DNA of 64,000 bases, taken from Ectobacillus funiculus (GTDB taxonomy: Bacteria; Bacillota; Bacilli; Bacillales; Bacillaceae_G). The stretch lies in NCBI RefSeq assembly GCF_042429435.1, contig NZ_JBHMAF010000017.1; one strand, 5' to 3'. The notes beneath the pieces were generated by a model that had not been told where the DNA came from, did not search any database, and worked only from the letters and a program-made list of their open reading frames with translations. The position numbers and the translations under genes were made by a program. Below, in pieces: positions 24,740 through 33,300 of the stretch; the stretch's first letter is position 1; the number at the start of each line of letters is the position of its first letter.

Positions 24740-25399
24740 TCACTCCTCCACTGCTGCATGGCTATCAATCACAATACCCTGCAATGCCTGTGATGCCAGC
24801 TGATGCGCTTCCTTGTTCGCCTTTCTTGAAACCGGCTCATATGAAAAGCGCAGCTGCATATCCGCTGCCTTTTGTTCTACACGGTCAAGATACCGATTTA
24901 GGTTTTCTTCATAGCACGGCCATTCGCCAGACAGCTGCTTTAACACAACCTGCGAATCGCCCTTTAGTACTATAGTCTGATACCGTACTCCCAGCTCTTC
25001 CAAAAGCCCCATGCCATATAATAAGGCAGCATATTCAGCCTCATTGTTATTTTCTAAACCTGTTAATTGCCCATTGCGGCGCACGCGGTATGTTTTTCCG
25101 TTCTTAACATAATATATGCTAACCCCAACACCCGTTTCCCTCGTTTGCAAATCATAGCCTCCATCAAAATACATCACAATATCGTGCGGCTCTTCCTCGA
25201 TCTTTCTCGCGAGCTTCTCTGCCTCCTTCTTCGTCCAATGTGTTCCGACTTCATCATAAAAATTCAGTTCCTTGACTCTTCCTGTCTTTTCAAAATCATT
25301 TGCAAAGTGCAGTGCCTCCTCTAAGCGGAGAAAATCGGTTGTCAGAACCGTCTCACTTCCATTCTTTATCTTATATGTCCACTCAATTTTATATTTCAT
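24740..25399 (-). CDS. ypeP: RNase H-like protein with N-terminal DUF (YpeP type)
   Basis: A 219-residue protein with about 70 N-terminal residues of unclassified alpha/beta fold and a C-terminal RNase HI-like domain. Three acidic active-site positions are visible: Asp in MYFDGGYD (near 78), Glu in NNNEAEYAAL and Asp in LKGDSQVV. The fourth, normally Asp in the NxxAD segment, is His (NKEAHQLA). This may alter metal use or abolish RNA:DNA cleavage. ATG at 25399 follows AAAGGAGAAGG. It is co-transcribed with the zinc-finger gene. Confidence 0.82.
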   Translation of the reverse strand: MKYKIEWTYKIKNGSETVLTTDFLRLEEALHFANDFEKTGRVKELNFYDEVGTHWTKKEAEKLARKIEEEPHDIVMYFDGGYDLQTRETGVGVSIYYVKNGKTYRVRRNGQLTGLENNNEAEYAALLYGMGLLEELGVRYQTIVLKGDSQVVLKQLSGEWPCYEENLNRYLDRVEQKAADMQLRFSYEPVSRKANKEAHQLASQALQGIVIDSHAAVEE

Positions 25400-25433
25400 G
25401 AACCTTCTCCTTTATCTTTAAATAAGTATTTTA

Positions 25434-25571
25434 ATAAAGAAAACTCGCTGATTGGCGAGCCCCGCCTTTGGGCGAAGACAGAGGCGTAGTTGCACTTATA
25501 CTGTATTCCTAAAATTTCCGACTACGTCGAATTCACTTCCAGCTGGAAATTTATACTTTCTTACAGTGTAA
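25434..25571 (+). repeat. Family B repeat, copy B8 (first of a tandem dimer)
   Basis: TAAAGAAAACTCGCTG to CTTTCTTACAGTGTAAA, TTGCACTT subtype, arms ACTGTA/TACAGT. Shares TAA(A) with B9. Confidence 0.92.
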
Positions 25572-25706
25572 AGAAAACTCGCTGATTGGCGAGCCCCGCC
25601 TTTGGGCGAAGACAGAAGCATAGTTGCACTTATACTTTATGCCTAAAATTTCTTACTACGTCGAATTGGCTTTCGGCTCGAAATTTATACTTTCTTAAAG
25701 TACAAG
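25569..25706 (+). repeat. Family B repeat, copy B9 (second of the dimer)
   Basis: Same subtype as B8 but with the compensated stem ACTTTA/TAAAGT, so the two units of the dimer are not recent identical duplicates. Confidence 0.9.
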
Positions 25707-25966
25707 AAATGGACCTATTCCCTTTATTTTACAATAAATTTCCAATTTCATGCATATAACTTGAAGAGCTCTTGTTTTGCATTCATTATTACCTGCTCCG
25801 GTTTACCGGACAAATGCAATAATCTATCTATCCTTATTATACCCAAAACATGATAAACCTCTCGATTTACAGCAACAAACATGATAGAGTTATAATCGCA
25901 TACAGATTGCGGTATCATTTTGGTAAATGAATTATATTTTCCTAATGGAAAAATGGAGGTAAGGCT

Positions 25967-26362
25967 TTGATCGAAGTATATATTGATGGAGCATCAAAAG
26001 GGAACCCAGGACCATCTGGTGCGGGTGTTTTTATAAAAGGAATTCCGCAACCAGTACAACTGTCCATGCCGCTTGGAATTATGAGTAATCATGAAGCAGA
26101 ATGTCGTTCACTGCTCATCGCTTTGCAGTATTGTCTTGAGCATAATTTTAAGGTTGTCTCTTTTCGCACGGATTCACAGCTTGTAGAACGCGCACTTGAA
26201 AAACAATATGTAAAAAACAAAAATTTTCTGCCATTGTTAGAAGAAGCATTCCGGCTCGTGGAACAGTTTGATTTATTTTTCATTAAGTGGATTCCAAGCA
26301 GTCAAAATAAAGTTGCAGATGAGCTTGCGCGTAGAGCCATCCTGCAAAATGAGCAAAGATAA
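25967..26362 (+). CDS. ypdQ: RNase HI-like protein (YpdQ type)
   Basis: A 131-residue minimal RNase H fold with all four carboxylates: Asp7 (YIDGASKG), Glu43 (NHEAEC), Asp69 (RTDSQL) and Asp118 (VADELARRA). It would cleave RNA in RNA:DNA hybrids if active, though the B. subtilis homologue has been reported as inactive in some assays. The start is TTG at 25967 behind ATGGAGGT. It is followed after 5 bases by a DMT transporter gene, so they are probably co-transcribed. The basic handle of E. coli RNase HI is missing. Confidence 0.87.
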   Translation: MIEVYIDGASKGNPGPSGAGVFIKGIPQPVQLSMPLGIMSNHEAECRSLLIALQYCLEHNFKVVSFRTDSQLVERALEKQYVKNKNFLPLLEEAFRLVEQFDLFFIKWIPSSQNKVADELARRAILQNEQR

Positions 26363-26367
26363 TTAAC

Positions 26368-27279
26368 ATGTTAAGCAAAAAATGGATTGCTCACACATCG
26401 CTTCTGTTTGTTACCCTTATATGGGGAGCTACGTTTGTTGTCGTACAACATGCCATATCACTTGTACAACCGTTCACATTTAACGCGATTCGTTTTCTCA
26501 TTGCCGGGTTTATCTTACTCATCATTCAAATGATATATACCAAACGAGCAACTGTCTCTATTTCACGCAAAGACATTATATCTGGTGCACTCATTGGTTT
26601 TTTCTTGTTTGGAGGCTATTTATTCCAAACATTTGGCTTACTGTATACTACCTCATCTAAGGCTGGCTTTTTAACAGGGTTGAGCATTGTAATGATTCCC
26701 ATTTTTTCATATATTTTTTTAAAACAAAAAACAGGGTTATTTGCCATAATTGGTATCCTAACGGCAACGGCTGGATTATTTTTACTAACAGCAGAGAATT
26801 CCTTTCGTTTGAATCAAGGAGACATCCTGGTGCTATGTTGCGCGGTTTCCTTTGCGCTTCACATACTCATAAATGGAGCCTATTCACACACACTTTCACC
26901 GCTCTTCTTAAGTACCGTGCAAATAGTAACAATAGGGACTCTCTCTACAATTTGTGCAATTATATTTGAGGATTGGGAACGCGCCCTATCTAACGATTTA
27001 TGGCAAAACAATTCATTTTTATTCGCACTCTTTTTAACATCTGTCTTCGCGACCGCTCTCGCCTTTTTTATTCAAACAGCCGCACAAAAAAGTATTTCAC
27101 CTACCAAGGTAGCGATGATTTTAGTAATGGAACCGGTATTCGCTGCTTTAACAGCAATGATTGTAAACAATGAACAGTTGTCCTCAGCAACAATAATCGG
27201 CTGCGCTTGCATCCTCCTCGGCATGATTCTAGTAGAGCTGCCCAGCAAACAAAAAGAAAAAAGCGCACAGGCTGCGTAA
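26368..27279 (+). CDS. EamA/DMT-family transporter
   Basis: A 303-residue protein with ten hydrophobic helices in two EamA repeats (about 10-140 and 155-290). First repeat TLIWGATFVVVQHA and second-repeat motif SPTKVAMILVMEPVFAAL are typical of drug/metabolite exporters. Substrate unknown. It follows the RNase H gene closely. Its last codons form one arm of a terminator hairpin shared with the convergent 86-residue gene. Confidence 0.88.
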   Translation: MLSKKWIAHTSLLFVTLIWGATFVVVQHAISLVQPFTFNAIRFLIAGFILLIIQMIYTKRATVSISRKDIISGALIGFFLFGGYLFQTFGLLYTTSSKAGFLTGLSIVMIPIFSYIFLKQKTGLFAIIGILTATAGLFLLTAENSFRLNQGDILVLCCAVSFALHILINGAYSHTLSPLFLSTVQIVTIGTLSTICAIIFEDWERALSNDLWQNNSFLFALFLTSVFATALAFFIQTAAQKSISPTKVAMILVMEPVFAALTAMIVNNEQLSSATIIGCACILLGMILVELPSKQKEKSAQAA

Positions 27280-27323
27280 GCTCAGGATTCGAGCCTGCGT
27301 ACATATGCCTGTGCGCTTTTTTC
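27257..27323. terminator. Terminator built from the coding ends of two convergent genes
   Basis: AAAAAAGCGCACAGGC (27258-27273) and GCCTGTGCGCTTTTTT (27308-27323) are exact inverted repeats with inner arms GGCTGCGTAAGCTC / GAGCCTGCGTAC. The left arm encodes Lys-Ser-Ala-Gln-Ala at the end of the transporter, the right arm the same five residues near the end of the opposing gene. Confidence 0.8.
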
Positions 27324-27542
27324 ATCCTCAATATGATCTCTTTTCAAGCCTTCTAACAAAGCAATAAAATAACTGCCATCAAAATCACGCTGATGCTTTA
27401 AGGTTGCCTCAATCGCTATCTTCACAATTTTGTCCGAAGCCCCTGTATATTTTTGTCCAAACATAATAAACCCAAGCGCTTCCTGTGAAAGCTTAAACCC
27501 TTTTGTTTGCAGGTGGAAAAGATAGTCTTGTACTGTCCCCAT
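27282..27542 (-). CDS. Small helical protein, probably DUF6123
   Basis: An 86-residue soluble protein: VQDYLFHLQTKGFKLSQEALGFIMFGQKY, then helices ending AYVRRLES. The pattern is that of DUF6123, a Bacillaceae family without known function; assignment from memory only. ATG at 27542 follows GAGAGGCACC. Convergent with the DMT transporter, sharing its terminator within the coding sequence. Confidence 0.65.
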   Translation of the reverse strand: MGTVQDYLFHLQTKGFKLSQEALGFIMFGQKYTGASDKIVKIAIEATLKHQRDFDGSYFIALLEGLKRDHIEDEKSAQAYVRRLES

Positions 27543-27619
27543 GGTGCCTCTCCTCTAAAAATTTCATTCCCACTCTTATCATACCTTGTTTAGGGAACTC
27601 TGAAAATAGGGAAGAAATA

Positions 27620-27663
27620 TAAGAAAAGTGGACAAGGCCCGAAATGTTATACTTTCTTATCTT
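27620..27663 (+). repeat. Family A remnant, both ends only
   Basis: TAAGAAAAGTGGACAAGGCCCG joins directly to GAAATGTTATACTTTCTTATC: the first 22 and last 21 bases of family A with the roughly 110-base interior deleted. It runs straight into B10. Confidence 0.8.
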
Positions 27664-27760
27664 GTAAAGAAAACTCGACGATTGACGAGCCCCGCTCCCC
27701 GAGCGAAGACAGAGGCGTAGCCCTACTTATACTGTATTCCTAAAGTTTCCTACAGTGTAA
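27664..27760 (+). repeat. Family B repeat, copy B10 (3' internal deletion)
   Basis: TGTAAAGAAAACTCGACG to CCTACAGTGTAAA, CCCTACTT subtype; bases between CTAAAGTTT and CCTACAG are missing, so the hairpin loop is lost. Second A-B composite in the window. Confidence 0.87.
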
Positions 27761-27786
27761 ATAAAACATAGCCATGTTCAGGCTTC

Positions 27787-28644
27787 CTACCCGCGCACAA
27801 ATGGATCTCGCCACTCCATCGCTCTATATACCGTTTGGATACGCTGTTCATTCCAATCAAGCAACGCTTCATCCAGAGAGCAAACAATTGGTACTTCACA
27901 ATGTATCGCCGCCAGTTGAAGAGATAACTGAAGGTTTTCTAAATCATTCTCTATTTTTGTTTGTTGCGCTTTTGTAAGATGTACTAGATTTTGCAATACA
28001 CCTTCTGTGGTACCGAATTGCTGAATCAGCTTATACGCAGTTTTTTCTCCAATTCCTTTTACACCGGGATAATTGTCACTCGTATCACCCATAAAGGCTT
28101 TAACATGGACGATTTGCCATGGCTTTATGCCTCTCTCCTCAAAAATCACTTCCGGTGTGTAATATTTGTAATTTCCCATCCCCTTCTGCAACAGCATAAT
28201 GGTAACTGTCTCGTTAGCGAGCTGAAGAAGATCAGTATCGCCGGTTAAAATCATTACCTCTGCTTCGGATGCATATTGCTTGGCAAGCGTTCCAATACAG
28301 TCATCTGCCTCATAGCCTTTTAATCCTATATTGGGCATACCCAGCATCGCGGATGCTTCCTTCACCAAATCAAATTGCGGAATGAGTTCATCTGGGGGAG
28401 CTGCTCTGTTTGCTTTATAATGTTCATATGATTCCGTTCGAAAAGTCGTACTTCCCATGTCCCAACAGGCAACCGCATGAGTCGGCTGCACAGCTTGAAC
28501 CGCTGCCGTAACATGTTTTACAAAACCATTTACACCATTCGTCGGCACGCCGCTTTTTGTCTCCATATATCGGCCATATACACTTGTTGCGTAAAAGGAG
28601 CGGAATAAAAGCGCCATCCCATCTATTAATAATACCTTTTTCAT
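27787..28644 (-). CDS. ypcP: 5'-3' exonuclease (YpcP/ExoR)
   Basis: A 285-residue FEN-type nuclease similar to the N-terminal domain of DNA polymerase I, acting on RNA primers and flaps. It has LIDGMALLFRSFYAT at the start, the acidic cluster GYEADDCIGTLA and TGDTDLLQLA, then GDTSDNYPGVKGIGEKTAYKLI (helix-hairpin-helix, near 180-205). The frame starts 13 codons earlier inside a terminator; ATG at 28644 is supported by the homologue start and GGAGAGAGACGAGAAGA. It lies directly downstream of a candidate structured RNA. Confidence 0.9.
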   Translation of the reverse strand: MKKVLLIDGMALLFRSFYATSVYGRYMETKSGVPTNGVNGFVKHVTAAVQAVQPTHAVACWDMGSTTFRTESYEHYKANRAAPPDELIPQFDLVKEASAMLGMPNIGLKGYEADDCIGTLAKQYASEAEVMILTGDTDLLQLANETVTIMLLQKGMGNYKYYTPEVIFEERGIKPWQIVHVKAFMGDTSDNYPGVKGIGEKTAYKLIQQFGTTEGVLQNLVHLTKAQQTKIENDLENLQLSLQLAAIHCEVPIVCSLDEALLDWNEQRIQTVYRAMEWRDPFVRG

Positions 28645-28670
28645 TCTTCTCGTCTCTCTCCTACAAAAAA

Positions 28671-28703
28671 ATAAAAACCTCACGCGTAATTACGTAAGGT
28701 TAG
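28671..28703 (-). terminator. Terminator of the RNA upstream of ypcP
   Basis: Minus-strand AACCTTACG-taatta-CGCGTGAGGTT followed by TTTTATTTTTTT, 27 bases before the ypcP start. Confidence 0.8.
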
Positions 28704-28888
28704 GAAACCCCGCTTGTGCCGTTGCTTGAATATGTCCGTAAACCCGCTCTCGCAGGGGGATGCTCTCACAAGCACCTTCATCTTCCTTGCAACAAGGCGT
28801 GATGGCAGTACTTAAATATCGAACTTCCGTATTTACACCGTTGGTTTAAGACATAAAAAAGATACGTACACGGCAGGATGTTTCTTTT
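28671..28888 (-). ncRNA. Candidate structured RNA of about 215 nt upstream of ypcP
   Basis: A promoter-like TTTACA...TACTATAAT lies near 28900-28930 and the terminator at 28671-28703. In between, the ends can pair (GAAACaUCC with GGGGUUUC; GCCGU with ACGGC), then a bubble, then UGUCUUAAACC with GGUUUACGGACA, and an inner hairpin CAUCacgCCUUG-uug-CAAGGaaGAUG. The rod with a central bubble recalls 6S RNA in size and shape, but I do not recognise the sequence and the known B. subtilis 6S-1 template motif is absent. It might instead be a leader that controls ypcP. Confidence 0.5.
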
Positions 28889-28998
28889 AATATTATAGTA
28901 ACATACTCGCTTTATCATGTAAAACCGTTTTCAAAGCGTTTGTTTAACTCTGTGTAACTTATTGTAATACAAAGCAGGCGCATACGCAACAGCCTAAT

Positions 28999-29844
28999 TC
29001 ATTTTATCTTTTGCGTTTTTTCTACAATATTTTCATCGTATGAAATCCAATCACTCCAGCTTCCGGCATAGAGCTTTACATCTTGAAAGCCAGCCATCTT
29101 AAGCGCGAGCACATTCGGACATGCTGTTACACCTGACCCACAATATACAATTGTTTCCTTTTCCTTGTCAAACATGCAAAAACGCGCTTCTTGCTCTTTT
29201 TCACCTTGAAATACTCCTTCTGCACTCACACCATCCATCCAAAAGCTGTTTACAGCTGTTGGGATATGTCCAGCCTTACGGTCAATCGGCTCCTCAATTC
29301 CTGCATAACGGATCGGTTCACGTGAATCGATTAATAGGAAGTCTGCGCCACTTTCAATTCTATTCTTAACATCTGCCATACTAACAAGCATATCTGACTG
29401 CAGATGCGGAAGGAACTCTTTGCTTTCAAAAACAGGGATGGCATCTGTTGTCGGTAATCCTGCCTGCTTCCAAGCTGTAAAGCCGCCGTTTAGAATATAT
29501 ACCTTTTCATGCCCAAGATACGTAAGCAGCCACCAAAGCCGGGAAGCCATCGCTCCATTTTGACTGTCATATGCAATTACGGTCGTATGCTTATCAATTC
29601 CTGCTGCGCCTATTTTCCTTGCGAACAGCTCAATATCAGGCAATGGGTGGCGTCCTCCATGTACGCCAACCTCACCCGACAAATCCTTATTTAAGTCAAA
29701 ATAGAGCGCATATGGAAGATGCTCCTCTTCATATTGTTTTCTTCCCCAAGAGGGATCACCTAATTGAAAACGGCAGTCAATAATGCGGACCGCTTCACTA
29801 TTGTAATGCTCAGCTAACCAACCGATTTCCGCTACCCCATTCAT
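28999..29844 (-). CDS. Thiosulfate/3-mercaptopyruvate sulfurtransferase
   Basis: A 281-residue protein of two rhodanese domains. The first (about 8-130) is structural, with GGRHPLP and AYDSQNGAMASR. The second (about 150-275) has the active site Cys235 in YCGSGVTA, whose loop (CGSGVT) is the 3-mercaptopyruvate sulfurtransferase type rather than CRKGxT of classical rhodanese. It transfers sulfane sulfur to thiols or cyanide. ATG at 29844 follows AGGAGGAGAA. It lies 16 bases after the ypbS stop, suggesting co-transcription. Confidence 0.9.
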   Translation of the reverse strand: MNGVAEIGWLAEHYNSEAVRIIDCRFQLGDPSWGRKQYEEEHLPYALYFDLNKDLSGEVGVHGGRHPLPDIELFARKIGAAGIDKHTTVIAYDSQNGAMASRLWWLLTYLGHEKVYILNGGFTAWKQAGLPTTDAIPVFESKEFLPHLQSDMLVSMADVKNRIESGADFLLIDSREPIRYAGIEEPIDRKAGHIPTAVNSFWMDGVSAEGVFQGEKEQEARFCMFDKEKETIVYCGSGVTACPNVLALKMAGFQDVKLYAGSWSDWISYDENIVEKTQKIK

Positions 29845-29860
29845 CCTGTTCTCCTCCTAC

Positions 29861-30130
29861 TTATGAATGCTTTAAACGATTCACATACTCTTCTACCATT
29901 TCTGGCGTTACATATTTACGAGTCGGTACAACACCATATTTTCCTGCAAGCTCGTTAATTTGTTGTGTTACACCATTAATGCCTTCTGTTGAGAACGACT
30001 TGCCATTCGTGCAAAGCGCAACAGCTGCTTCAATCGCAGCTTCACGCTGCGCCTCAAGCCGTAAAAATGTTGTAACAATTTCATGTTGTTTTTGTGAGTG
30101 AGCTGTAATTGCTTTATGTACCTCTGCCAT
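29861..30130 (-). CDS. ypbS: YpbS (DUF2533) small protein
   Basis: An 89-residue helical protein matching the DUF2533/YpbS family: AEVHKAITAHSQKQHE, then LEAQREAAIEAAVALC and a C-terminal VTPEMVEEYVNRLKHS. Function unknown. ATG at 30130 follows GAGGTGG; a GTG three codons upstream lies within the ribosome binding site. In B. subtilis ypbS also follows dynA (ypbR), as here. Confidence 0.85.
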   Translation of the reverse strand: MAEVHKAITAHSQKQHEIVTTFLRLEAQREAAIEAAVALCTNGKSFSTEGINGVTQQINELAGKYGVVPTRKYVTPEMVEEYVNRLKHS

Positions 30131-30309
30131 TTTTTCCACCTCTTCATAAAATCAATAGAAAGACAATTTCTAACACGCTTATGCATAAAAGCGCACTTGC
30201 TAACGCAATGCAGAGCATTTGCCCTGCACTACGTCCTATACAAGTGCTGTCTATCATTGTCTTTCGCTTATTGTTTCCTTATTCTCCTTCAACCTTACAC
30301 AAGGATACG

Positions 30310-33300
30310 TTACAGAACAGACAGCTCCTGCTCCACATCCTCTATTGAGCATTGTACTGCATGCTTTACCGATTTGTATACTGAAACATCAATTTTCTCA
30401 GACAAAGCAGCCAATACACCCTCATAATATTGCGTCGCCTGTTCCTCCATATTTTGTTTAACATCCCCCCACGCACGCTGCCATTCGCTTCCATAGTGCC
30501 GAGCAAGCAACTGCTGCTCTTCTTCTATATAGGACGAAACGAGCGGTTCTAACACCTTTTTCATTTCTTCTTGCATACGAGCCTTTTCGTTATGCTCAAA
30601 AAAGCTTTTTGCATTTTTAAAAATGCTCCATGATTTTTTGAACTGCTGCAAATCAAGCTCAGCAAATGGCTCAATATGCGCTGCAGACATATAGGAGGCA
30701 TCTTCGATTGGAACAAACGATAGCTCCTTATTATATGATAAACATGTTTTTTGCAGCTCCTGGCAGGAAAAGTGAAGCTTTTCATTCATCCATTTTTCAA
30801 GGCGAAGCGAGGTTGCCCGCATTTCCTGTAGCAAATCATGCATAAGAAAATCGCTCAGCTCACTCGTGCATTCACGTAGCCTTTGCTTTATATCGCCTCC
30901 ATCAGTGCGGAGCACAGCCGGGTTAAAGATTTCGGCAAACACATCCTGATAGCGGAAAAAGACACGCTGCTTAACATAGAACAACAGTTCATGCACTTCT
31001 TTCTCAAGTGCCTTCTCCTCCGTTAAAACACTATAAGCCGCTATTTCTTTTACAATATGCAGCCGCTCTTCTCCATAACGTTTCTTCTTCGCTTCTTTTT
31101 GCTCATTTCCTTCAAGGGCATTAGCAATAATATTAGCCAGCAGGCTGTTTGCTCCTTTTATAGAAGCATTAAGAGCTGTTAAGGATACAATCATTAAATC
31201 GCGCATTGTAAAGGATGTGAAGGCCTCTTCAAACGCTGACATACCGGATTGCTGCAAAATGCCATATTGCCCCTTCTCAGCAGAGCACCCCTTCTTTTCA
31301 TCAAGCGCAAACAAGCTTGATAATGCAAACAGACGAGGATGACGGATGCCATATTGAAGCAGCTGATCGGCGATATACTGCTTAACTGTTTGCAGTTCCT
31401 CTTCGGACTCTGCAAGATCAGCAGCATTAATTAAGAAAAACATTTTATCCATCGCAAAGGAGTCCTTTACACGACCAAGCTGAATTAAGAATTCACGGTC
31501 AGCTTTGGAAAATACATGATTGTAATAGGTCACAAATAGAATAGCGTCGGCATTTTTAATATACTGAAACGCCACATCTGTATGGCGGGCATTCACAGAA
31601 TCTGCCCCCGGCGTATCAACCAGTGTAATTCCCTTTCGCGTAAACTCGCAATCATAATAGAGCTCGATGTATTCAACAAAACACGATTTTTCTTCATTTG
31701 CGACATACTCGCTAAAATCATCAAATGCAGTACGTATCATTTGACCTAGCTGATCTTGAAATGCGCTATAGCCCCTCTGCAACGCCCTTAGGAAGCTGAA
31801 TGTTGTTTTTTGGCGTCCGCTTGGAGACGGATGCCGCAGCAATTCATCAATTTGCATCATTCCTTCTTCAAGCGTCGTTATACGTTTTCCAAACAGTTTA
31901 TAAATCTCCTGTAAGTCTTGCAGAAGCGTTTGCTCAGACTTAAGCTGTACTAACACTGTACCATGTGGATGTTCAGCAGTGATGGGCAAAATTTTATTAA
32001 TCGTTGCCGTTGTTGGGTTAGGTGAAACAGGAAGCACCTTCTCACCAAGCAACGCGTTAGCAAACGATGATTTCCCCGCACTAAAGGCACCGAACAGCGC
32101 TACAGTAAATTGCTTCGTTTCAACCCGTTTTCGTTTTTCAACAATTTCATCATATACATGACGAAGTAGGCTGATTGGGCGAATTGTTTCCTCTACCTGC
32201 TTCACAGAAGCAAGAATTGTTTGAATACGTTCTTCAGCCGTAAGCTCTGTATTCACTGCAGGGAGTGCTTGCTCGACTTCTGCATGCGGCTGCGCCACTT
32301 CAAATACAATTGGTTTAGCTGTTGTAATTTCCTGTCTCATGTTCATGACATCATTAAGCTGAATCGTCGCCTGAGCCTCTGCATTTCCCTTCCAAACGTT
32401 AGACAATAGCTGTTCATATTGCTTGATATCCTCATCGACAACAGCAGTCTCTTCCCACGCCGCCTGCTGCTGCTCATATTGCTGAATATCCTTATGCAGC
32501 TTTGCTAACTCATACTGCATATGTTCTTTTATTAATGGGAGCTGCCTTTCAAAAAATCTATTCGCTGCATCGCGATATGTCTTCTTTAATACGTGCGCCA
32601 CATCATTTGTGTAGTTCAACACATAATCGCCAGTCAGTCCGGCTCCTTGTTTCACAGCAGAGATTAACATCGCCGGCTCAAATGCCACCTGCAACCCATA
32701 TACCTGTTGTGCCAAGGCCTCTGAATATAGATTCTCCCTTTTTAGAAATGACAGCATCTGCTCCTTTACATGAAAATCAAGCTGCGTCTCCACAATCCCT
32801 TTCAGTTTTTCATAAAACGCATGCAAGCGATCTTCCTTTTCTTTTTTCGTTTTTGATTTCGAGAAGAAAAATCCAACCTTAAAGGTAGACAGCTCTGTCT
32901 CCAAATAGCGCTCCGCCAGATCCCGTACTTCATACGGCATTAAATACGCGTTATGCAAAATATGATCGATTTCTTTTGTGAAAGTGTTTCTAATAGTAAC
33001 TTCCTTTCGCTCCGCCTGTTCCTTCTCATCATATAGCCGTTGTAAATTAGCAGCAATATCCTCACGCGAAAGCGATCCTTCTGATAACGAACGTCGAAGC
33101 GGCTCTATTTCCTCCTCTGCCTGTTTAACAACAAAACGCATATGCTCCTTAAGCAAATACTCCGTCTCGTTTTGCATACTTTCTTGCATATACATCGTTC
33201 TTTGCGCAACAAGCGATTCTAACAGCTTCCTAAGCTCCGGCAGCTCATTATCGGCTTGATCCTGCTTACGCAGCGATGTATAGTATATCCCGTCCGTCTC

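Noticed and set aside
28671..28888. Firm call of 6S RNA
   Set aside because: Shape and size fit, but the sequence could not be matched to 6S RNA from memory; left as an unclassified structured RNA.
30098..30461. Plus-strand frames of 79-109 codons upstream of ypbS and at the dynA end
   Set aside because: Antisense to dynA and the ypbS promoter region, no ribosome binding site, low-complexity residues.
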